Shown here: positions 1 through 12,148 of the stretch, piece after piece
Layout: each line of letters begins with the position of its first letter
Numbering within the stretch: the stretch's first letter is position 1
From: Pholiota molesta
Taxonomy: Eukaryota > Basidiomycota > Agaricomycetes > Agaricales > Strophariaceae
NCBI GenBank assembly: GCA_014925825.1
Contig: JACGCK010000011.1
Span: forward strand, 620,001-684,000
DNA: 64,000 bases
Direction of reading: 5' to 3'
Translations under genes and position numbers: made by a program
The notes under the pieces: generated by a model
What the model was told of the DNA's origin: nothing
The model's database searches: none
The model's input: the letters and a program-made list of their open reading frames with translations, nothing else

Positions 1-2812
1 GCACCGTGCGCTTTTCGCCATCGCGCGAACACTCTATCATTATCGAGGAGCCCAGCGTCCTCGACTCCCAGCCGCCATCCATCATTACGACCGAGCAGAC
101 GGCGCTACCCCAACACTGTTCCCGCCACCACCATCTCTACCGCCCCGTCACGCGCGCGGTCCTTAGGCGTCGCGTCCCGGGCTACTTCCCAGCCGACTAC
201 ACTGACACCGAAAGCGACCTGGGCTCCATCCGCGCGGGCCCTCGATGGGGCGCACCAGTCGCCGGCTGTCCGTGTACCCTCAGGTGCCCGATTACGACTC
301 CGTCACCGATCTCTCATCCGCAACGACCTCGACGACGCCAACCTCTCCTCGGCGCGTCCTCCGCGTCCACCGAACGCGCCGGCCCATCCTCGATCACCTT
401 CGACACCGCGGTCATCCCGGATATGGAAGAGAGGAGGAAGAGGAGCAGCAGCAGCTGCTGGTGGACACGGCGGCGGTTCCAGTGAAGGACGCGGAGAGCA
501 CACGCCGCGGCAGGCGCCGTCGATGTACCTCCCGCCCACCCCGTCCGACTCCGCCGTGCGGTGGCGCCCGCGACTCGAGCCCGACGAGCCGCTCCCCGTG
601 CGCCCGTTCTCCTCGCTCCCGCAGATCCCGGACTTCCTCGAGGAGCCGACGACGGAGGAGCTGGAGAAGATCCAGCCGCCGCCGCCGCGGAGAGGCCGCC
701 ACGCCCCCCGCGAAGGACGACCTGCCGAGCCGCTTCGTCATCCCGCCCGTCCCAGCAACCCGCCGCCCGAGCCGCGCCGCGCGCCGCCGTCCCCCGAGGC
801 GGACTGGGAGCTCCTCGCCGCGTTCGCGGCCCCCGGAGGCGTCGACGTCCAACCGCCAGTCGCTGCCGCCCGCGTACCGGGAGAGCGAGGAGTTCGACGA
901 TATCTACGGCGACGAGGAGTACGTCAGCCGCCATCCGGCCGGCGACGGCGACGGCAGCGGGGCGCTGGGGTGCAGGATAAAGGGAAGGGTGTGGATTTAG
1001 GCGCCCAGACGCGCCTTATCGATGACGGCATCGCGTCCCCCTCGGCGCCCCGTTCAACCTCACGTTTGCCGGGAACGCTGCTGCGAATCCTGGACCCTGG
1101 TGCCGCTTCTGGCGCTGCACCCAATATCTTTGACGTGCGAGGCAGGAAGGCGAGGAGAAGCAGAAGAAGCTGGCAGAGGCGGACGAGGCCGCGGCCGTTG
1201 CGGAAGCAGCCAGACTGGAGGAGGAGGAGAGATAGCTGCTGAAACTGCCGCGCAAAGCAGAAGGAGGAGGAGAGAATTGCCGCCGAAACTGCTGCTGCTG
1301 TTGCCGCCGCCGCCGCCGCTGCAAAGGAGGCGGAAGAGGCAGCAGAGAGGAAGCGGAAGGAGGACGAGGAGGCGCAGAAAAGGAGCGGCTAGGAGGAGCT
1401 CAGGAAGAAGGAGGAGGAAGAGAAGGCGGAGAGGAAGAGGAAGGAGGAGGCGGACGAGCTTGCTCGTCAGCAGCGACGCCTGGAGAAGGAAGCGGCCGAA
1501 AAGAAGAGGCAGAGGAAGAGGAGACAGAGAGGAAGGCGGAGGAGAAACGGAAAGAGGAGGAAGAGAAACGGAGGAAGGCCGATGAGGAGGAGGCCACGAG
1601 GAAAGCAGAGGAGAAACGGAAAAAGGAGGAAGAGAGAGCACAGAAAAAGTTGGAAAAACGAGGAAGAAGGCCGAGGAAGCTGAAGCAGCCAGAATCGCAA
1701 AGGAGACAGAGGCAGAGCACACGAAGGACGCAGAGAAGCCGCGGTGCGGAGAGAGAAAGCGAGGTTGGAAAAAGAGGAGCAAGAGAAACAAGAACGGGAA
1801 ACTGCTGAAGCTGCTGCACGAGAGGCGGAGGAGAAACGAAAGCACGAGGAAGAACTTGCGAAAGCAAAGGCGAACGAAGAGGCGGTGGAGGCAGCGCCGC
1901 AGCGGCGGTGGCGATTGCGTTGGAGAAGGAGCTACAAGAGAAAGACGAGCAGAAGACGAAGGAAGAGGCCGACAAACTCAAGGAGGCTCAGACTGAAGCG
2001 CTACAGCAGCAAGAAGAGACACCAGCTGCTGCTACTACTGGCGCAGTAAATCCATCTTCGTCTCAAGACGCCCAGCAGGCACCTGAGGATACCCCCAAAC
2101 GTAACCAGAGGGACCTCCCACCCACGTCCACCTCTCCTGAACAGACGAATGGACAACTAGCGGATGAAACTGTCACCCCAGAGGATCCTGCTCAAGCCAA
2201 TGAATCAGAAGAATCGCCCAATGATGTCGATGACTTAGAATCCGTTGTATCTGACGCAAGTGCAATGCCTTCAGAGGTCGGCGTCCGCTTGGAACGATTA
2301 CTGCTGGCGAAAGCTCAAATGATCGACGTCCGAGACCGCATCGAAGAGTTGAAACAGAAGCTCGAAGTCCCGAAGAAGACCATGTGTCTATCTCAGAACA
2401 ACTTAAAGTATCCGAGAAAATCCTAAGAAAATGGAAAAGAAAGAACAAAGATGGTATACGAGGGTGCGTCACTTGAGTATCAGATTTCTGGCCCATGTCA
2501 TATTAACCGATGGTGGCAGGAGTGGCTGAGCATCAACATCTTACGGGACGATGCAGAGGCCGACATCTCATTTCAATAACTTGACCCCCATTTGGCCGGT
2601 ATAAAAATGGAAGAAAGTTGGAACAGTTGATGCAACCTGGTGCAGAGTTTTGCAGTTACAATGACTGTGGACCTGCTCAAAAAAGGACTGGGCCAAAACA
2701 AAAAGCCAAACTGCTCCAGCTCCTCGACCAGTATGTCATACTAAAACTCAATTTTTAATATGACGAAGCTGATAACTTTTTTCTATCTAGATATGGTTCG
2801 TCAAGTATGTAG
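1..2812 (+). CDS. Lys/Glu-rich coiled-coil protein, 5' partial, frame broken
   Basis: The gene is open at the left edge, so its start is not in the window. The N-terminal part is Pro/Ser/Arg-rich and looks disordered. From about 1,150 to 2,050 the sense strand is a long purine-rich run encoding Glu/Lys/Arg/Ala-rich coiled coil with segments such as KARLEKEEQEKQERE. A Ser/Pro/Glu linker follows, then DRIEELKQKLEV and a folded-looking end with HINRWWQEWL and DDAEADISF. A last intron with donor GTATGT and acceptor CTAG joins LLQLLDQ to YGSSSM and the stop at 2,810-2,812. The coding frame must change several times (for example near 1,900, 2,360 and 2,440), usually by one base, so either the sequence has indel errors or the gene is decaying. 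I do not recognise the family. The same region read backwards gives long Leu/Ser ORFs that are composition artefacts. Confidence 0.6.
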
Positions 2813-3030
2813 AGAGGATGCAAATAATGGTCGCATTACCGTATCAATATATCTGAAGAGAATTTCCGGAATGGCTAGTGAGTCATAGAGCAGCATTGCG
2901 GCTGCGGCTGCGGCTGAGGAGGATGATGGCTGGAATTGTTAACGACCTTGTACGTTTTTCTTATATTTGTACATGATATTTCTTGTAAGATACCGCACAT
3001 ATTTATACATACAGTCTTGGAAAGCGACCC

Positions 3031-6000
3031 TCATCTAGCCTGAGAAAACCCTCCCGCCGAGATACTCTCTGGAACAGACCCAAGACAGCTGTCTGCTTCA
3101 TTCTTATCCGAAGTAAGCGTAATAACGACGTCCCCGCCTACTCTGAAGGTGTCATAGAAATCTATGTGACACCTAGAGGTTGCAGCAGCGCCGTTTATTG
3201 TAACACTCTTCACATAGGCTGCTGTGCCGGCAGGTATCTTCGTCTGGACCGATTTTGGATCAAAGTTTACCGTGGTCACCGTGGTGCTGACGTTGAGAAA
3301 TGAATTGTGGATGGTGTACTTCGGCGTAAATGGTGACAAAACGAGTAATTGGGTTGATGAAGGTACTAGATCATGACGAATCAGTATCTATGGTGGGGAG
3401 TTGAAAGGAATTGTCGACAAACCTGGGTAAAGGCCGAGCAGATGGAACGAAAGGACGGTGGCCATAGCTGCCTGGTCGTCATTTCCCGGCAATCCAGCGG
3501 GTGCTGTTGGAATAGATTAAATTCAAGGATGAGGTTTGAATCGAATTTTTGACATACTGATGTCAAAGTTCTCGAGGACGACTTGTCTAACACGGTCTAC
3601 GGAAGAAGCGGGATGATTTGCGTAGTGGTAGCCAATAGGAGTCTGGTTCATGGCATAAAATTAATCAGTACGTCTGAGCCTTATTGTTTGGATGAGGCTA
3701 CCAACCTGGAAGGATGGCTCATTACCGGGATCAAAGTAGCCATTCTTGACGAACAGATGAGCCAAGTAGAGCTAGAAGATTAATACATATCTTACATTGA
3801 AGAAATGATCAAGTCGTTTGACAAATGTGGCCTATATTGCGAATCAGCTCCCATACACTCCAAAATTGCTTTCAGAGACCAATCAGAGACTCACGTTTCC
3901 TCCCATGAGCTGAATAAGGTGATCGGTGTCATGAGGAGCATACCTACATATATAAGATATTTAACGCGATGACCAAGCTCAATATCTAAGAAACACATAC
4001 CAACTATACTCCCAAGACGAAGCTTCATAGAAGCCGCTGATGTTATCTCCTTGGAGTGAACATTCTCTCGTGTCGATTTCCTCGTCGTTGGGAGAGCAGT
4101 TGACAGGGTCTTGGAAGTCAAAGTGCCATTTGAATACCGCTTTTGTGCAAAGCCTGAGCATGATTTTTAGCTAAATGCATACCGGAAAGATTTATTTCCT
4201 AGACGCACCTTTGAATCCATCGCTGGTGATACTCGAATCCCAAACATTACGATACGACTGAATGATGGCATTAAATAACTAAAACGAGGAAATGGATGAG
4301 GGATGATTAGCGCACCAATGATCGATTTGTGTATTTTGCGACATCGCTGGCTTTGCCTAGCAATTGAGCTACTTGTCTGATCCCGAAATCTTCGAAAGCG
4401 TACTGTATATAAAATCAGGACAGAGATCCTCGTTGAATGAATGCTATACGTTGTAAGACTAACCTCTAGAGTACGACTGCCTTCTCGAGTCTGTCGACCT
4501 GTACTTGATACATCAAGAACGGCGAAAGGTACAAAGCCGAATTCACTATAGATTGTGTAATGCGTGAGTTGACTGCACAGTATTCAATGGAACGGGAATT
4601 TTTTTACTTGTAGACGTTCGATTGCCGACCTTCAATGTTCCACTCAGGTGGATTGACCTCAGCATCGGTGACCAGTGCAGAGTACAGTTCATTGAGGTCG
4701 ATTCCCAGCTGTGCCGCTTCGTTATGATAGCTTACGGCGAAATGAGAAACAATGTTATCTGCACTTGAGCCTATGAGAGATGGTATGATTTTCAATTACG
4801 ATCAGGATGGGATGAAAGCTTATACGCACCTCCTTGAGTCCATCCAGGAAGGTTGTTCGCGCGACATTCAGGCATCCAGCCGTTTCTGCGCCAGCCGTCG
4901 ATATAGTTATCCACGATCTGAGCGAATTCGACTGGCGAATGCAATGCCATCAACGGATAGAAAGTCCGGAACTACATTACGAAATTCGTTAGAATTCTCT
5001 AGGTCGCAGAATATGTATTGCCTGACCGTATCCCAACTGCAAACAGAATGCAAATAAGATTGGCTATCCTTTGAAGTTGCGAAACTACTAACCTGCAATA
5101 TAGTGAATCGAAATAGAATGACGTCGTGTTCGCAAACACTCCCTGAGTTTCATCCGTCGCATTATTCTACACCACCAAAAATCAGCCCTACATCATTCGC
5201 AGGTCCACAAAGTAGCAAGCACTCACAGGAGTCAAAGACGCGCGATACAGTGACGAATACAACATCTCCGTCACATTCGGCGGCGTTCCCGGCACATCGA
5301 TCTCAATCTTCGACAACTTCTCCTGCCACAGCGCCACCGCCTGCGCCTGGATTTCCTCGAAGGTGCTGTCTCCGATCTCTGACTCCGCGTTCGCACAGGC
5401 CTGGTCCGCGGAGCGGAAAGAGACTCCGACGCGGATGTTGACCTGCTTGGGCTTGTTCGCGTAAGAAAAGAGTGCGCCGGATTGGTATACGCCGCCGATT
5501 AGATTGACTGAGAGGTTGAGGTGAGTTTGACCTAGTCCTTTCGCATCAAGGCCTTCGCTGTAATTATAAATCGTTAAAATCGTGGAAATGTGGAAAGGAT
5601 AAGCTTTTACTGACGTGTCACCCGTCCAAATCCATACTGAGCTAGCTGTTGCTTCCCTCCGTCGAGCAAATCATAACAAGCAAACGCTTGATAATGGAAG
5701 GCCCCAGGTCCAAAACTAGAAGAAAAAATCACCATATCAGCACTTTGAAACTAGGCGATAATATTAATACCTAGAACCCCATTGTCCGCCGATCATGATT
5801 CTGCCCTGGGTAGGGTCAATAGTAAGTTCACCCCATTGAAGGAGGCGGGCAGGTCGTTAGCGAGATCGAGCACGAAATATGGTTGTGAGTTGGCGGGGAA
5901 TGTGAAGCGTTCGAGGCCGGCCCGCCGGGTTGCAGTAGCCTCCATTTGAATGCTGTTATTGAGAGTAAGTGAGAAGTACCCGGGTGTGGCATCTGAGGAG

Positions 6001-6778
6001 ATGGATGGCAAGTTAGAAAGCCATGTTGTGGAGTAGTGTAGACGCATACCATCGGTGTTGTTCTTACGAAGGCGCTGACGAGCAGCGAGAGTAGTAGTGC
6101 AGGTGTTGAATCCTCCTGGGCAGAGTAAAGGCATAATCTCGAAGTTTCCATATGTCCCTGTTATGAGCACAAATAAGATCATTGCTTGTAAGAAGGCATA
6201 ATTCAGGCCTACCTAGAGATGATCCAGTGCCACTGTCGTGCAAAGGCTGAGTCCACGAATGTATTGAGTTGCATCAGTAACATAGCCTAAAATTAGATGA
6301 TTAACGTTTAGACAAGAGAAGATCGAAAAGTGCTTTCGCATTACCAGCTGGCGCATATCCCGTCATGTCAGGCGAAAATTTGGCCTATAGATAGCATCAG
6401 ATAATATTAGTTAGTTTGTGATCTTCGAACACTGTGTGACGGGCCATACCATTCCGAACGGGATCGATGCTCCCGGGCTGTAACATGTTTAGGTTCTGGA
6501 AATTCAAAATCAATGAAGAAATTTACCACACATCTCCGAAATTATCTAATGAATATCATTGAGAACGTCATGAAGCCGTGATGAATTCTGAACTCACCAG
6601 TGCCAATGAATGGATTTACGAATGCAGTGTAATCAAGATTAGTCTGGTTTCCAGCAGCAGCGATGGCTTGGGAAATGCGCTTTTGCACATTTGGGGAAGG
6701 CTGAGCGAGGACGACAGAGGTGGAAAGTAGAGTCGCAAAGACCCCAGCAGACACCAGAGAGATGCACCTTTTCTGCAT
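3031..6778 (-). CDS. Secreted glycoside hydrolase family 92 (alpha-1,2-mannosidase-like)
   Basis: This gene is split by many short introns. The chosen start, MQKRCISLVSAG, opens a typical signal peptide (basic residues, hydrophobic core, then VVLAQ), so the enzyme should be secreted. Family GH92 features are visible in order: the N-terminal DYTAFVNPFIGTG block, a beta-sandwich region with DLANDLPASFNGVNL, central barrel pieces reading as PECRANNLPGWTQGGS and ADNIVSHFAVSYHNEA, the conserved EASSWEYSWYVF block near 4,000, and a C-terminal strand-rich exon (about 3,031-3,339) ending GGFSQAR. GH92 enzymes are calcium-dependent exo-mannosidases that trim alpha-mannosides from N- and O-glycans; in wood and litter fungi they are presumed to recycle cell-wall or glycoprotein mannan. 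The activity and linkage are inferred from the family. Exon borders were not all resolved. A TATA element lies 57 bp upstream of the start. Confidence 0.88.
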
Positions 6779-6834
6779 CTTTTCTAGAAGAAGCAAGGAG
6801 GCAAAACGATAACTTCCTTGTAAAAGTTATGCCC

Positions 6835-6842
6835 TTTTATAA
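6835..6842 (-). promoter_or_regulatory. TATA box of the GH92 gene
   Basis: On the minus strand this reads TTATAAAA, 57 bp upstream of the GH92 start codon. That is a normal distance for a fungal TATA element with a short 5' leader, and it supports the chosen start at 6,778. Confidence 0.6.
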
Positions 6843-9119
6843 GAGGGTGGAGGCTAAATTTAATGAGACTTTGGGGATAAGGAAGAGCGAGACGGTAGGA
6901 ATCAAGGATAATGAGCCGGGACGCATGGAATGAGTTCCCAAAACACCAAGAACGGCCCCGTGTTCGTACCGGGGCATTAAAACGAAGTTGTGGAGTGCTT
7001 GAAGAGAAAATAATCTTGATTCTAACAACGTACAAATCTTAAGATTTTCGTGCTTCTGGGATGCTAAACGATAAGAGAGCGCCGCCAAGATTAAATTACT
7101 TTGGCCTGCGCTGCTGAACGAGCAACGTGTATGTGGGAGAAGAAGTACACCATTTCGTGCCGCTCTTGGGCGAAAGCGCGGTAAGTGAGGGACAAGTGGA
7201 CCGAGATGTGTTCTTCAACTCCGAGGGGGTTATGGCAGTGGCAAGAGAAGCGAAACGGGTAGAGAGATACGTTGAAAACGGTCCGAGATGTTTCAAGAAG
7301 TCGGTCACTTGGCCAGTTTAGAAAACCTTCGTAGAAGGCGCCCTTAGTCACTCGTCCAACAGCGATAGCAAACTCACTACACGATCCAGATTCCAGCAAG
7401 ATTCCAGCGCATGATGAGCTGCCAGACGAGATTCCTTCTCCAAAAGGATTCATATTTGGGATGCCTTCGACAAGAGAGGATAATATTAGATTTATGGCTA
7501 TCTTTACCACGCGGGCAATTCTCAGAAGGATAGAGGACACAGCGATGGAGGACAAGAACAACGTTCACCGCAAATAGCTTTCGCGATCCTCGTGCCATTT
7601 CGTGACCGTCACGAGTATCTTATCAGCACACGGTCACGTCCGTGTCACTCTGCCACACTCTGCGAGTCTGCGTTGTCATAACCATGTGGATTGAACAGTG
7701 CATCTCAAGAACTGGGTAGAATAGTTGGCCCGGCGGCTCAGTAACATTTGTAAGGCTATTTGGCTACCTCAACGGAGTCGAAAACTTCCTCGCTCAAAAA
7801 ATCTCGTTCCCTAGATGTTATTGTGACTTTGTTCTACCTCAAATCTCTTGTAGCGCCGGGTTTATTCAAGGATGAATTCCGTCAATTCGCTGGGATAACT
7901 CACTTTAGTTCTTCTTAAGAGCTCCAAGGCTGCTATACCAGCAATCTCACAGGACCATCTTAAATTAGCCTCGGTAAATAAAATGTACAGCATATGTCAG
8001 ATCAAGTTGACAACCTTAGGAAGCATTTTGCTATGTAGCGTCAGGTACGATGTATGAACATATAACGTATAAGGTTGCGTGACGTTCCGGCGATTGAAAA
8101 ATAGCATACGCAAAGCTACGGTGGTTCGTACAGCTCACATAAAAGATCTCGGCTCTTTTACACAGACTTCCGAGGTTGTATTATATGTTACCCCAGAGTG
8201 ATTACTATCCTGCATTGTTCCGTCGAAACATACATAACACCTTCATATACATCTTCTTTTAATTAAATATTTTCCGAAAGAAGTTGGAGCAAGACGTATC
8301 ACACCCCTCCGCCTGGCCGATGAACTTGACGTGTCGCCACGTCTACGACCATCGACAAATCTCCATTAATCGAGGAGTTATATCTCCCTAATAAATTTAT
8401 GCAAGTTTTTCACCCCATACCGTCTACGTCAGCGGAATACACTAGAAAGTGCATCTCCGATGACACTATGGGCGCTTAATTTAGTTCTTAGAATGGGTTT
8501 TGATGTGATATCCCAGATGTATTTATATAATAATGTCACAAGAGATTTACTGGCTTTCATATAGTCGACTAATATCCAACAATCCCCTAAGTAAATCTTG
8601 TCATGAATTAAATGGAGCTGATTCTTAGTGGCTCGCCTTACATACTGGTTCAGTGCGCAAAGGGAAACTCACAGTCCGATTTAAATTTAGCAATAAGCGT
8701 CGTTATTTTATGTAAGTAATGTAGCTGATTTTATCTGCAAACTAACCATCATGATCGTGACCTCATCTTGGAGGCGATGGGGCTGATGGAGTCCCCATTC
8801 AGCGAATTGGCTCTGCATATTGTCGGATGTGAACTGCACAGCTCTTGGAACACTAAATTCATCGACCTATGTATTTCAGCTTTTTGCACGCTTCAATTAT
8901 TTGCAAAACACGGCCGTATGCAAACTAGTGTCTTCATATATCGATGATTCCACTTAGTTAAGATATCGATACCATGGATTTTTGACACCTCACTGCAATA
9001 ATCGCAAAGCATTGCAAAGCATGACAATCAAAATTATCAATTAGGTACTAGCTATAAAGGATTGCGGCCCTATGTAGACTGCAAGAGTTGAACTAATTTT
9101 GCACAACATATTCGCCAAT
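6843..9119. other. Long intergenic region, AT-rich, no supported gene
   Basis: This is about 2.3 kb between the GH92 promoter and the hydrophobin 3' end. An open frame of 156 codons on the minus strand (7,091-7,561) has no recognisable motif, no signal peptide and no convincing intron pattern; I treat it as chance, with low certainty. From 7,600 to 9,119 the sequence is AT-rich with stops in all frames and only small local repeats such as GCAAAGCATTGCAAAGCAT near 9,007. Confidence 0.5.
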
Positions 9120-9574
9120 TTAAGCGCCGAGGTTAATTGGGGTGCACCCAAGAGCAGCAACTCCGTCTATAACAAAACAACCAGTTAGCTTTCAAACAGT
9201 GCAAGTGTGATCGAGTCAGAACGCACTGAAGTTGTTGTTCTCGCAGCAGACGGGCTGGGTGGTGCACTGCGAGCCAGAGCTGGCGCCGATGACGGTGATT
9301 GGGCTGCAGGTGAGCCCAGCCTGTCCGGTGAAGCCCTGCGCATTGACGCCGACAAGGGCAAGAATCTGCGTGAATCCGGGGTGTCGGAGGACACGAGGGA
9401 GTTGCCTATGGAGTTGATAAGCTGGTATTTAATACACGGAATACTGGGAAAGTAAAGGTTGGAAAGAGACGAACAGCATTGCACTTTTCCGGTGTTGCAG
9501 GATTCCTCAATCTCGCCAGCAGCGACAAAGACAGCCATGGTGGCAACGGCGAACAGAGCGAGCTTGGAGAACAT
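9120..9574 (-). CDS. Class I hydrophobin
   Basis: Three exons (9,471-9,574; 9,227-9,405; 9,120-9,166) separated by introns of 65 and 60 bp with GT-AG borders join in frame to give 109 residues. The start [12 protein letters not shown] opens a signal peptide. The eight-cysteine hydrophobin pattern is complete: C in EESCNTG, a CC pair in VQCC, C in LTCSPI, C in GSQCTTQ, a CC pair in PVCC followed by ENNNF, and the final C in [10 protein letters not shown] encoded by the last exon. Spacing and the CCENNNF...GCTPI ending are those of basidiomycete class I hydrophobins, small secreted proteins that self-assemble into amphipathic films on hyphae and fruit bodies. The final cysteine appears only after removing the second intron; without splicing the frame stops early. 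No second hydrophobin is seen nearby. A TATA box lies about 100 bp upstream. Confidence 0.95.
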
Positions 9575-9671
9575 TTCGTCGAGTGATAAAGAGGCTGAGA
9601 GTGACAAGTGGTGGAGGTGGCAGACAGAAGTGGCTGTTCGACTGAAGAACTGGAAGAGGACCTCGACCCCA

Positions 9672-9678
9672 TTTTATA
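9672..9678 (-). promoter_or_regulatory. TATA box of the hydrophobin gene
   Basis: The minus strand reads TATAAAA about 98 bp upstream of the hydrophobin ATG at 9,574. A strong TATA element fits the high, developmentally regulated expression usual for hydrophobins. Confidence 0.6.
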
Positions 9679-10545
9679 CTCCTCGACATGGCTGTGCACC
9701 TGATAAAAAAAAATGGCATGTCTTGGTCTGTGGACTGAGCGCCGAGCCCTATGCAAGATTGCGTAAATGCAAACGGTGCTAGCACGTATGCAGTAGCGCA
9801 GCCTCGGAAACGTGCGGAATTTGCGCCCACAGCGACTAACCCTGACTAAACTTATTATTAAGATCGACGGAGTTGCCAGAATAGGAATAGTGTTTACCAT
9901 TTCGGATGAGCTCCCGCCCGCCAAGGCCTTCAAATTACGTACATACTACATAATGCGTCCCTCCAATTTCACTGCAGAGGAACACACTTTGGAAACACTT
10001 CCGCGCTCAGTTTCCGAATGATACAGCACGATCAACCAAACTATCCAGGGGATCGACAATCAACCTGGAAAAGAGAAGGGTGCTTGAGGACGTATGAAAA
10101 AGCACGAGTAGAAAGAAAGAAACCAAGCGTATATGTATACAAGAGAAATTCTGGACCCCTGCGCACAGAGCGTGACCTATTCCCAACCCCAAGCCCGCTG
10201 GGCAGTCTGCGAGGTCCGAGCAGAACGCTAAACTACACGGCCAGCCCTTCGTTTGTGCTGAGCATGAGTTCTGGTGATTGTGTTGATGGCTAAGTCAAAT
10301 ATGTGTTCGGCACGCATCTCACACAAACAATCATATATGCGAATCATTGCATATCAAACACATCCCAGCTATATGTTTATTCTATACTTCACCGCGTTTG
10401 TGTTCAACACAACTAAGCCACATTCGCTTGACATTCAGCTTTTGACAGCCGCTGACAAACCTTTCTTTTTGGAAGAGCACCGCTGCACCGGTCGGCGAAC
10501 ACCGCCCAGCCGCCACTTTTTCGAAGTCCGATGTTGGTTGAAACG

Positions 10546-10567
10546 TTGAAGTTCAATTGAACTTCAA
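10546..10567. repeat. Perfect 22-bp palindrome
   Basis: Each half reads TTGAAGTTCAA in its own strand, with no spacer, giving a perfect dyad. It stands alone between the hydrophobin promoter and the CCACGTC-rich tract. It could be a site for a dimeric regulator or a small cruciform; no function is shown. Confidence 0.7.
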
Positions 10568-11277
10568 CTTGTGCTCGCAACCAGTTGAACCACACAAGTC
10601 CCTCATCCCCTCAAGGTCCTTCCACCGTGTTTCCTTCCGCCACGTCCCCTCTATCTACCACGTCCATCACATCCTGCTTTCCCCCACGTCTCCAGAACGC
10701 TGCCCTATGTTCATAAATTCTGAGGTTCCCTGAACACTGCTACCCAGTGCCACGTCGTCAAGTCCAATTGCATGTTTACCATCGTGCCTCGGCAAGTACG
10801 AGTAAGTTTTCGTCTTCTTCTTTTCCTGACGATACCTGACTCATTTCTGGAGAAGGTTTTTATCCAGCTTCGAAAATCCCTCCCCAGGACTCTGTCGGTC
10901 GAGCTGCAAACTCAGCGACCATTGCTGTCGATGGTAAGTCACAGTTTCTGTTTGAAATACTGTTTGTCGCTGACTATTGCCCTGCAGCATCCTCAGTCCT
11001 AAAGCACTAGAGTAGATCCTCTATTTGTAAGTGCATTTCATGATCCTAGTAAGTAGTATATGTATGTAGCGGTATTATGACAGTAGGAGTATGTTGTGTA
11101 GGAGTATGTTGTATCCAAGTTATATCACTACGTTTTCAATATTATTCTATTTTATTCATAATCTGCCCTATAAATGGAATGGTCAACCAGGACGAGGAAG
11201 CCGGACGAGCTCTGGGGCCGACATCAGTGCCGTCGGATGCGCTGTCACTCGTATGCTCAACACAATTGACGCGTTAG

Positions 11278-11395
11278 GCTGAGCATATGTTGAGCACAAA
11301 ATGTGTTGAAACGCTCAAAATAAATTTGGAAAACGGTGTGATGAACACGCGCCCAACACATACAAGCCCCAACACATGAAATACATATGCTCAGC
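11278..11395. repeat. 13-bp inverted repeat with internal CAACACA/TGTGTTG words
   Basis: The arms GCTGAGCATATGT (11,278-11,290) and ACATATGCTCAGC (11,383-11,395) are exact reverse complements. Between and just before them CAACACA or TGTGTTG recurs in both orientations (near 11,258, 11,303, 11,354 and 11,370), and TATGCTCA recurs at about 11,252. It may be a relic of a small non-autonomous element, but no target-site duplication was confirmed. Confidence 0.5.
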
Positions 11396-11629
11396 GGCTG
11401 GCCGTGTAGATAATATTCGCAGATCGGAACCAGTCGGAACCCCCGTTACCAAAGAGAACGCAGCGTCCGGGAACTCATGGGTAGTATATGACGCCGCCGC
11501 TGCCGCCAAAAAAAATCGCCGAGCAAACAGTCTGAGAGTGGGCAGAACAGCACCCCCACGTCGACGTCACTAACCCGTATCCGACCCCTGCCCTCCCCGA
11601 TGTACCCAAACCGAACCCAAACTAACACA

Positions 11630-12148
11630 GCACCCCACACCCCCCCTTCCTCTACGGCACCTTCGCACCGCTCGCGCTGCCCATCGCCCCGGGGGCCTAC
11701 ACGCCGTTCCCCACGAAACCCACGATATAAGTACAACCTGCTCCTCCCGACGGGCAAGCACCAGCCCAGACCATCGCACATCGCCGTCCGCGCGATCGCG
11801 CGCGCACGTTCTACCGCGCTCACGGACGGATACAGGCAGGATACAGGCGCTGCTAAGCGCAAGTGGTTCTATCCGTGACGCCGCATGGGTTCGCGTTCGC
11901 GGGCGTGCAAGCGGATATCCTGGGCGCGCGGCCCGCGCTTGAGGAGCGGTTTATCGAGACGCCAGCGCCCGTTTTGGGCTTTGACTGCTATGATGTCGAC
12001 TTTGCGCGGGTTGAGGAGGTTCTGGGAATCAAGGAAGAGGATTTTCAGACGCAGCAGCGGGTGTGTTGTTTGTGGCTGGATTCGATGTGGTCGTGAAGCG
12101 CTGACGTTGGTTTGGTGATAGACTTTCTTTGATACTGTGACGCTGTAG
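11630..12148 (+). pseudogene. Decayed 3' copy of the SDR reductase gene
   Basis: The sequence can be aligned by eye with the 3' half of the intact reductase at 16,590-18,082, on the opposite strand. Matching pieces are FLYGTFAPLALPIAPGAY against YLYGPFAPLTLPIAPGDF, SVTPHGFAFA against TVSPHGLVER, and CYDVDFARVEEVLGIKEEDF against RYDADFARVAEVVGMQKGDF. Even the last intron and following TFFDTV (parent TFLDTI) are kept. In-frame stops and frame changes interrupt it and the 5' half with the Rossmann fold is absent, so it cannot encode an enzyme. The differences are spread along its length, so this is an old copy rather than a sequencing artefact. Confidence 0.85.

Larger units (their letters stand above)
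9679..11629. other. Intergenic region with palindrome, inverted repeat and possible short spliced transcript
   Basis: No protein gene is supported here. The stretch holds a perfect 22-bp palindrome (10,546-10,567), a pyrimidine-rich tract with four CCACGTC words (about 10,640-10,760) as in fungal promoters, and then splice-like signals: an ATG at 10,772, GTAAGT-type donors near 10,810 and 10,930, and a CTGACTATTGCCCTGCAG acceptor near 10,988. An inverted repeat spans 11,278-11,395. Confidence 0.45.

Noticed and set aside
1060..1845. 261-codon minus-strand frame rich in Leu, Ser and Phe
   Set aside because: It is the reverse of the purine-rich coiled-coil coding tract, so its openness follows from composition. 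It has no motif or intron pattern.
7091..7561. 156-codon minus-strand frame
   Set aside because: No motif, signal peptide, promoter or introns, and the reverse strand is also partly open. Treated as chance, though not excluded.
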